Below, in pieces: positions 15,217 to 21,157 of a DNA stretch of 22,882 bases. The notes beneath the pieces are model-generated. The model had not been told where the DNA came from. It saw nothing but the letters and a program-made list of their open reading frames with translations, and made no database searches. Numbering within the stretch: position 1 is the stretch's first letter; the number at the start of each line of letters is the position of its first letter. The DNA comes from Acidobacteriaceae bacterium (GTDB lineage Bacteria > Acidobacteriota > Terriglobia > Terriglobales > Acidobacteriaceae). The DNA lies in the NCBI GenBank assembly GCA_009781125.1, contig WQYS01000007.1, positions 1-22,882 on the forward strand. The letters are read 5' to 3'. The translations under genes and the position numbers were made by a program.

Positions 15217-17547
15217 CTACTGGCCGTGCATATATTGGTTGAAGTGCTCCTGATACTCCTTGCGGAACTGTTGCACGGCGGCTTCGTAGCTCATGTCCGG
15301 AGCATCGGAGCGGCGTTGCCAATGCAAGGTGACCTCACGAGCATCCACGGGTATCTTGACGATGCCGTCTGACGGAGTAAGCCGCCTGCCATCCGCTTCG
15401 ACATGCCGGACATCCGCGAACCACGGAAGATGCAGCAGCAGAGAGTCCGGCTTCTCGCGCCAGTTGCTATCCAGTCTGATCTGAGCCGTATTGTCGTCCG
15501 GCTGCGTCAAAGTGAAACCGGTCACGCCGAACTCTGTTGGCGCGTCTTCGACCTTGATGGTCTTGCCTGCGCCCATCCATGCCGGAGACATCACCGAGAG
15601 CAGATGAACATCTCTGCCGTCATCGCGCACCATCATGGCGCGGAGCGTGCTGCGGTACTCGGCGGCAAACCACCCATGCGGCGTCAGGTTGTCGCTGAAA
15701 TCTCGATCTCCCCAGGAACGAATCGCAAACTCGAATCCTTCCTGAGTCGAACTGGTATGCGTCAAGACGGCATATAGATCCTTCAGAACCTGCTGCTGCT
15801 CGCCCCTTGCGATCTCGGTCAACATGTTCTTGAAGATGAGATAGTGATGCACGTAGCGGCCCATTCCGTATGTTGTCAGACCCTCCTGGTATTTAGCCTG
15901 AACCATCTTCAGAGTCACCGTAATCAGCGGGTCCTGGGGTGGAAGAACATGGCCCGGATAGGTTCCCAGCAGATTGCCCCAGTCATTTCCTCCCTTGCAG
16001 TCGCCATCCAGGTGTGGAGGAATGGCTCCGCCGTTGCCGTTTGCGCAGCGTTCGATGGCATTCAGCAGATCCTTGCGATAAAGCTCGTATTCGTTGCGAT
16101 AGGCCCTTGCCTTCTCGGGCTGCCCGACAGCTTCGGCTATAAGAGCGGCGCTTTCGAGGCCGTCCAGCGCCAGCAGATTGTAGCCAGTGATATGGCCGGA
16201 GACATATTCGTTGTCTTTGACATACGAAGCCGGAATCAGATGGAGAGGATCATCCCTGCGTGCCTTCATAAGCCAATCCACAGCGCGCTCCACGGATGGG
16301 AAAACGGATTTGGCAAATGCAAGGTCGTGCGTCAGACGATAGTGTTCGCCGTACTCCCAGAGCACTTCGCCCTGCGCGTCAAACTGTCCTTCCTGCGACA
16401 GGAACAAGCCATCTTTGTTTTGAAAGCGCGGGAAGAAGGCGAGCGTGTCGGACGCATACTTCGGGTAGCCGGTGACATCGTACATATGCGCGATGTCAGC
16501 AGCATCTCGCAGCCAGAATGCATGGTAGTGCAGTTTGTTGACGGTCTGAACGATATCGTCGCCGATGTGGTCACGGGCCAGCAGGTCGAATACGAGGCTT
16601 GCGCGGAAGGTATCGGACACTTTGCTCTCCGGAAGGTCTATCTGCATGCCGGTACTGAGAATCTGCTCCCAGCCGCGGACCGTGTCAGCAAGGGCCGCTT
16701 CGTAGTCCGCCGCCAGAACCGCTTGCGCGGCTGGCCCATCCTCGACCGGAACCAGCGGCATACGGAAGGTCAGCGTTCGCTCTTCTCCCGGCGCGAGAAT
16801 CCTGTTGTACTGCATGAGACCAACCAGCGTGGTGGGGAAGATAGGAAGCGAGCGCGGCGTATTGTCGATCTGGATGTTGTAAAACTGCTTCGGCGTCAGC
16901 ATCTTCTCGTCCGGTGTGTCGGAGGTCAAATAGAAGACCTTCCCGCTGCGCAGAAAGCCGTGATCTGAAAAACTGTAAACCCAGTTCGGGTCGAACTCCA
17001 CTCCTGGCTGCCGGTAGTCTCCGGCGCGCTTGCCTTCCGTTGGCCGGGCAAAGCGGTTCTCGCCTGTGCCGCTTCCGTTTGCAGAATCGTTCTGATACCG
17101 GCTTCCGACGGTAAACACAGATCGCGTCGGCACGGGGTTCAGATTCTTCTCGACCACGCGAGCAAAGTTTACGATGCTATTGTCTTTGAGCCTGGCCGCG
17201 AAAAACGTGAAGCGATATTCAATTCCATCCTGATTCCATGAGGTATGAACAATGGGAAGATAGCCCTTTTCCAGAGTGCGTATGCGCGGCGAAACAGGCT
17301 GCATCTGCGGACCAACAAGGAAGACGAGTTCACCGAAGCCGGTATAGAGCGAGGCCTCCGGAGTGATCTCCGTAGCTTGCTGCGCATCCATGACTCCGAT
17401 CTCATCCACGGATTTGGAGAAGTAGGAGAATGGCCCGGGCTGGTTGTCGATGGATGGATCCACCATGGGAGCAGGATCCTGCGCGACCATCATCGAGGCA
17501 GCCAAAGAAGCGGCGAGAAGCGTACAGAGAATTCGAGCTGCGGGCAT
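15217..17547 (-). CDS. Exported six-hairpin ((alpha/alpha)6) glycosidase, family unassigned
   Basis: The 776-residue product has a Sec signal (ARILCTLLAASLAASMMVAQ, about 4-23). An N-terminal beta-rich domain reaches to about 295, and an (alpha/alpha)6-barrel fills about 300-680. The barrel carries HAFWLRDAADIAHMYDVTG (about 342-360), QGEVLWEYGEHYRLT and GGNDWGNLLGTYPG, all typical of six-hairpin glycosidases such as GH63, GH78 or GH15 relatives. Acidic residues in WLRD and VLWEYGEH are candidate catalytic groups. A C-terminal beta domain follows. I cannot assign a GH number. ATG at 17547 is preferred over GTG at 17553; neither has a clear Shine-Dalgarno. It is divergent from the GH29-like gene and shares the 200-base region holding operator site C. 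Confidence 0.75.
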   Translation of the reverse strand: MPAARILCTLLAASLAASMMVAQDPAPMVDPSIDNQPGPFSYFSKSVDEIGVMDAQQATEITPEASLYTGFGELVFLVGPQMQPVSPRIRTLEKGYLPIVHTSWNQDGIEYRFTFFAARLKDNSIVNFARVVEKNLNPVPTRSVFTVGSRYQNDSANGSGTGENRFARPTEGKRAGDYRQPGVEFDPNWVYSFSDHGFLRSGKVFYLTSDTPDEKMLTPKQFYNIQIDNTPRSLPIFPTTLVGLMQYNRILAPGEERTLTFRMPLVPVEDGPAAQAVLAADYEAALADTVRGWEQILSTGMQIDLPESKVSDTFRASLVFDLLARDHIGDDIVQTVNKLHYHAFWLRDAADIAHMYDVTGYPKYASDTLAFFPRFQNKDGLFLSQEGQFDAQGEVLWEYGEHYRLTHDLAFAKSVFPSVERAVDWLMKARRDDPLHLIPASYVKDNEYVSGHITGYNLLALDGLESAALIAEAVGQPEKARAYRNEYELYRKDLLNAIERCANGNGGAIPPHLDGDCKGGNDWGNLLGTYPGHVLPPQDPLITVTLKMVQAKYQEGLTTYGMGRYVHHYLIFKNMLTEIARGEQQQVLKDLYAVLTHTSSTQEGFEFAIRSWGDRDFSDNLTPHGWFAAEYRSTLRAMMVRDDGRDVHLLSVMSPAWMGAGKTIKVEDAPTEFGVTGFTLTQPDDNTAQIRLDSNWREKPDSLLLHLPWFADVRHVEADGRRLTPSDGIVKIPVDAREVTLHWQRRSDAPDMSYEAAVQQFRKEYQEHFNQYMHGQ

Positions 17548-17624
17548 AGACACAATGTACGCACAGCAGCAGGGAAACTCAAGCAGACTTTGAAGGCTTA
17601 CAAGATGGAGAGTGCTGCATGGAA

Positions 17625-17654
17625 TTGACAGCGCACTTCTATAAAGAGTAGGCT
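17625..17654 (+). promoter_or_regulatory. Promoter of the GH29-UroD-nucleoside hydrolase unit
   Basis: TTGACA (17625-17630), 18 bases, TAGGCT (17649-17654). Same spacing and position relative to its operator (12 bases) as the GH39 promoter. The leader to the ATG would be about 90 bases. Confidence 0.55.
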
Positions 17655-17666
17655 CTCGTCATTCAA
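17638..17666 (-). promoter_or_regulatory. Candidate divergent promoter of the six-hairpin glycosidase
   Basis: On the minus strand TTGAAT (17666-17661) and TATAGA (17643-17638) are 17 bases apart. The -35 box abuts operator site C, so the same protein could occlude it. The resulting leader would be about 85 bases. Confidence 0.45.
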
Positions 17667-17678
17667 TGAAACCTTTCA
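17667..17678. promoter_or_regulatory. Operator site C
   Basis: TGAAACCTTTCA, identical over all 12 bases to site D at 21073-21084, and matching the TGAAANNNTTCA pattern of sites A and B. It begins 12 bases after the -10 box of the GH29 promoter and touches the divergent -35 box. Confidence 0.65.
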
Positions 17679-17751
17679 GTAGGGGTGCGAACTGCGCTGT
17701 CTTTCCGGCTTTCTGGCTGTAAACATAAGATATCGTTAGAGAAAGAACAGA

Positions 17752-18843
17752 ATGAATCGACGTGAAGCAATCAAATCCATGGCTTTGCCCGCCGTAGCGT
17801 CCATCCTGCCGGGCGCAGCGCGCCCGCTGTTGGCGATGGACCAGATGGCGCAGCCGTCCGCCGTTCGCACACGGGCATTGGAGACGTATGAACAGTTACG
17901 CTTTGGCTGCTCCTTTCATTTCGGGCTTCCTACCTTCACCGGCGACGACTACGATGTCGGCGCCGTACCTGCCACCACGTACAACCCTACGCATCTGGAC
18001 GTGCGGCAGTGGATATCCGTGGCGCACGAGCTGGGCGCGAAGTATTGCGTCTTGACGGCGAAGTATATGTCCGGATTCTGTCTGTGGGACTCAGAGCACT
18101 ACGACTATGACGTAGCGGCCAGCAGTAACAAGACAGATGTCGTTGCAGCTTTCGTAGCCGCGTGCAAGGAGTTCGGGATACAGCCTGGCTTCTACTACTG
18201 CATTCTGGACCCGCACAATGAAGGAAAGTTCGACTGGGACTCCATGATTCCGGCGAACTACTTCGAACTGATCAAGCATCACGTTACGGAGCTGCATTCG
18301 CGCTATCCGAACACCTTTTATCAGTTATTCGATATCACGTGGAAGATGACTGCGGAGCAGCGCTGGGAGCTCTACCGCCTGGTGAAAAAGCACAGTCCGG
18401 ATTGCATTATCGTCATGAACCAGGGTTTCAAGCAGAGCCGCGTGAACCAGGGGCGCATGTGCGAGCCTGCAAGCTGGCCCTGCGATGTCATCAACGGCGA
18501 AGATACCCTGCCGCCTCTGGAAGGACACAATCCGCACATCACATACGAGAAGCAGTCCTGCTACATGCCGTTTGAAACCTGGTTTCCGACAGGACCGATC
18601 TACCCTCCGATGCCGACGATGCACACCTGGTTCTGGCATCCCTGGTACAAACCGCAAACTCCCGAGGTGATCGCCAAGGCTTACAGGCTTTGCATGGAGG
18701 GGAACGCAAATCTGCTGCTGAATCTGGCGCCGGATAACACCGGACGCCTGCCTGCCGATCAGGTGGAAACCTTCCGGCAAGTAGCAAAGCTCATCCGCGC
18801 TAAACGTGGAGACAGATCAGAAACGATGGAGGTCAATCGATGA
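17752..18843 (+). CDS. GH29-like (alpha-L-fucosidase family) protein with altered sugar-binding motif
   Basis: The 363-residue product has the GH29 barrel layout. The segment FGCSFHFG (51-58), LTAKYMSGFCLWDS (101-114), nucleophile region YQLFDIT with Asp194 (190-196) and the late LLLNLAPDNTGRLP (321-334) all align with the family. In characterised alpha-L-fucosidases the second segment reads KHHDGF, where both His contact the fucose; here it is KYMSGF. The nucleophile position is retained, so an active enzyme with different specificity is more likely than fucosidase. An N-terminal NRREAIK (2-8) followed by a short hydrophobic run suggests Tat export. The protein is shorter than many GH29 enzymes, lacking a C-terminal sandwich domain. 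It overlaps the next gene by four bases (ATGA). Ribosome binding site AGAAAG is modest. Confidence 0.8.
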   Translation: MNRREAIKSMALPAVASILPGAARPLLAMDQMAQPSAVRTRALETYEQLRFGCSFHFGLPTFTGDDYDVGAVPATTYNPTHLDVRQWISVAHELGAKYCVLTAKYMSGFCLWDSEHYDYDVAASSNKTDVVAAFVAACKEFGIQPGFYYCILDPHNEGKFDWDSMIPANYFELIKHHVTELHSRYPNTFYQLFDITWKMTAEQRWELYRLVKKHSPDCIIVMNQGFKQSRVNQGRMCEPASWPCDVINGEDTLPPLEGHNPHITYEKQSCYMPFETWFPTGPIYPPMPTMHTWFWHPWYKPQTPEVIAKAYRLCMEGNANLLLNLAPDNTGRLPADQVETFRQVAKLIRAKRGDRSETMEVNR

Positions 18844-20006
18844 CATCGAAACAACGTATGGTAGCTGCACTGAGCGGGAAGATGCCCGACCGGCTACCCG
18901 TGACTACGCACCACATCATGCCCTACTATCTGGAACATTGCCTGAACGGAATGAAGGAGGACGCATTCTGGGATACTTTCGGGCTGGACGCTATCCGTTG
19001 GGTTTTGCCGCACAAGCCCGCGCCAGGATCGAAAGATTACCCCGATCCCCTGCAGCAGGCGTGCGCGTCGATCGGGTTTTTTGAGAGCCACCGGGTATCG
19101 AACGATAACTGGCGCGTGTATTTCGAGGACATCTCCGCCGCAGGCCGCAAGATGACGCGCTACAGCTTCGTAACACCACGCGGAACGCTGACCATGACCG
19201 TCGAGGACGCTGATTATACGGCGTGGGTCACCGAGCCGCTCATCAAGAACAAGCGCGATATCGATCTCATTGGCGAGTATGTAACCACGCCGGTCTGCGA
19301 TGTGGATGCGGTAAACAAGGCAGCGGACGAGTTTGGCGAACGCGGAATTGTACGCGGCCATATCTGCGGCTGGGATGTCTTTGGCCAGGCGGGATGCTGG
19401 CAGGATGCCTGCTGTCTGGTGGGAACAGAACGATTGATTCTTGAGGCCAATGACGATCCAGAGTGGGTCTGCGAGCTACTGGCGATTATGCAGCGCCGGA
19501 AGATGGGCTTTATACGGTCGCTCAAGGGCGCGCGCTACGATCTGCTTGAAATGGGCGGTGGAGACGCTTCGTCCAGCGTAATATCGCCTCGGTTATTTGA
19601 TCGCTTCGTCGCGCCGTATGACGCTCCCCTTATCGAAGCCCTGCACGAGGCCGGCCAGCGGACTGTCTACCACCTGTGCGGGAAGCTCATGCCCATGCTT
19701 GGACGCATGCTCGATATGAAGGTGGACGCCATAGAGACCTTTACACCGACAGGCATGGGGGGAGACACCGATCTGAAGAAGGCCCACGCCATGATCGACG
19801 GAAAAGCCTGCATGATCGGCGGATTCGATCAATTGCACTTTTTCACAGGATGTGATGAAGCGGCGACCAGGGCCGAAGTGAGACGCTGTTTTGAGGAGGC
19901 GGGTGCAGGAGGACGATTTATTCTGTCGCCGTCGGACCATTTTTTCGATGCGCGCACGGAGCTGGTCCGAGCGTTTGCCGAAGAAGCAACATCTTGTAAC
20001 TACTGA
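18840..20006 (+). CDS. Uroporphyrinogen decarboxylase-fold (UroD/MtaA-like) protein
   Basis: The 388-residue product has the UroD/methylcobamide methyltransferase fold. The family start TSKQRMVAALSGKMPDRLPV (2-21) is textbook. The methyltransferase-type zinc motif His-x-Cys is present in VYHLCGKL (His278, Cys280), followed by IETFTPTGMGGDTDLKK and CMIGGFD. The late Cys of classical MtaA-type enzymes, in the ILxPGCG segment, is replaced here by ILSPSDHFF (361-369), so Asp366 or His367 may be the third ligand. True haem-pathway UroD is unlikely given the HxC motif and the context. The function is unknown; a methyl or one-carbon transfer on a sugar-derived compound is a guess. Its ATG overlaps the GH29-like stop, so the two are translationally coupled. 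No corrinoid protein is encoded nearby. No signal peptide, so cytosolic, unlike its upstream partner. Confidence 0.82.
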   Translation: MTSKQRMVAALSGKMPDRLPVTTHHIMPYYLEHCLNGMKEDAFWDTFGLDAIRWVLPHKPAPGSKDYPDPLQQACASIGFFESHRVSNDNWRVYFEDISAAGRKMTRYSFVTPRGTLTMTVEDADYTAWVTEPLIKNKRDIDLIGEYVTTPVCDVDAVNKAADEFGERGIVRGHICGWDVFGQAGCWQDACCLVGTERLILEANDDPEWVCELLAIMQRRKMGFIRSLKGARYDLLEMGGGDASSSVISPRLFDRFVAPYDAPLIEALHEAGQRTVYHLCGKLMPMLGRMLDMKVDAIETFTPTGMGGDTDLKKAHAMIDGKACMIGGFDQLHFFTGCDEAATRAEVRRCFEEAGAGGRFILSPSDHFFDARTELVRAFAEEATSCNY

Positions 20007-20033
20007 TCGTCTTTGCGTCAACGGAGGAAGTCC

Positions 20034-20972
20034 GTGCTAAGTAAATTTCATCTGCGGTTTCGGCTTGTTCTCGCCGTTGTACTCAGCGCGGCGTTCGTGA
20101 CGGCTTCGGCGGCTTCGTTGCGCCGCGTGCCCATCATTCTGGATACGGACATCGGCAGCGACATCGATGATGCGTTTGCGCTGGCCATGGTGATCCAGAG
20201 CAGGCAACTGAATCTGAAAGCCGTGACGACCGTTTCGGGCGACACGCAGGCTCGCGCGCGGATCGCCGCCAAGATGCTCTCCGAAGCAGGAATAAAGAAA
20301 GTACCTGTAGCTGCTGGAACGCCGAGCGACATGCCTGCGTTTGCTCAGGCCCGCTGGGCGGAAGGATTTCAAGGTCCGGCGCTGGTTTCAGAGAGCGCCG
20401 TCGATCTGATGAAGCAGTCGCTCGATCACGAAAAAGGACGCATGGTAGTGGTCGCTCTTGGTCCTCTCACGAATGTTGCAGAACTCTTGAAACGATATCC
20501 AGAGGTAAAAAGCCGCATTCGTGAGATCGTGCTGATGGGAGGTTCTATCGCGCGCGGTTACGATCCGGACTCCGGACCAACCAACGAGTACAACATCGCT
20601 GCGGACGCGGCGGCTGCACAGGCCGTATTTGCCTCAGGGATTCCAATCCGGATGGCGCCGCTGGATGTGACCGCCCGGCTCCAACTGGAGGATGGACCGC
20701 GCGAAGCAATCTTCGCCCACCATACGCCACTGACAGAGTCGTTACGGGCGCTCTATCTTTTATGGGGGCAGCCAACGCCGACGCTTCATGACCCAATGGC
20801 GGTGTCGTTATTGACGAACCCTGGCCTATGCCAGACAAAACCGATGAGGATTCAAATCGGAAGTGACGGGTCTACAAAACCCGCCACGGAGGGTTTGCCG
20901 AATGCAACTGTCTCAGTCGAGACCCAGCCCGGGCATTTTATTGCCTATTATCAATCTTTGTTTGCGCGCTGA
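20034..20972 (+). CDS. Exported inosine-uridine nucleoside hydrolase family protein
   Basis: The 312-residue product belongs to the IUNH family of N-glycosidases that release ribose from nucleosides. The calcium-binding motif is DTDIGSDIDDAFAL (37-50), with further ligand regions LMGGS (167-171), NEYNIAAD (184-191) and LHDPMAV (251-257, Asp253). A Sec signal precedes it (FRLVLAVVLSAAFVTASA, about 9-26), so it acts outside the cytosol, unusual for classical members. GTG at 20034 is chosen because GGAGG lies 6 bases upstream; an in-frame TTG at 20013 is the only earlier start. The gene starts 27 bases after the UroD-like gene and ends the unit. Relatives in glycan loci may act on other N- or O-linked pentosides; nucleosides are the family default. 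Confidence 0.86.
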   Translation: MLSKFHLRFRLVLAVVLSAAFVTASAASLRRVPIILDTDIGSDIDDAFALAMVIQSRQLNLKAVTTVSGDTQARARIAAKMLSEAGIKKVPVAAGTPSDMPAFAQARWAEGFQGPALVSESAVDLMKQSLDHEKGRMVVVALGPLTNVAELLKRYPEVKSRIREIVLMGGSIARGYDPDSGPTNEYNIAADAAAAQAVFASGIPIRMAPLDVTARLQLEDGPREAIFAHHTPLTESLRALYLLWGQPTPTLHDPMAVSLLTNPGLCQTKPMRIQIGSDGSTKPATEGLPNATVSVETQPGHFIAYYQSLFAR

Positions 20973-21025
20973 GCGGTTATTGGATTTTTGAATAGAGAAA
21001 ATCATCGCAACGCAACGAAAAGTTC

Positions 21026-21055
21026 TTGACAACCATTTAAGCAGAGTGGTACAGT
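21026..21055 (+). promoter_or_regulatory. Promoter of the TonB-dependent receptor gene
   Basis: TTGACA (21026-21031), 18 bases, TACAGT (21050-21055): identical boxes and spacing to the GH39-like gene promoter. Start of transcription would be near 21062, leaving a leader of about 95 bases. Confidence 0.65.
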
Positions 21056-21072
21056 TCCAACAATTTTGATCT

Positions 21073-21084
21073 TGAAACCTTTCA
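21073..21084. promoter_or_regulatory. Operator site D
   Basis: TGAAACCTTTCA, identical to site C, beginning 17 bases after the receptor's -10 box, the same distance as at site A. Expected to act as a repressor roadblock just downstream of the start site. Confidence 0.65.
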
Positions 21085-21088
21085 CGCG

Positions 21089-21114
21089 CTTGCCCTTCCT
21101 GCGGGAAGGGCAAG
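21089..21114 (+). promoter_or_regulatory. Perfect 11-bp hairpin in the receptor leader
   Basis: CTTGCCCTTCC (21089-21099) pairs perfectly with GGAAGGGCAAG (21104-21114) around loop TGCG, followed by TTT. It lies about 25 bases into the inferred mRNA and 35 bases before the AGGAGG site. It may stabilise the transcript's 5' end or attenuate transcription. Confidence 0.6.
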
Positions 21115-21157
21115 TTTACGAGACAAAGTACAGATTCAATTCAGGAGGTTAGCGACA

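Noticed and set aside
15844..16968. 374-codon plus-strand open frame
   Set aside because: It is antisense to the six-hairpin glycosidase and has no recognisable domain or ribosome binding site.
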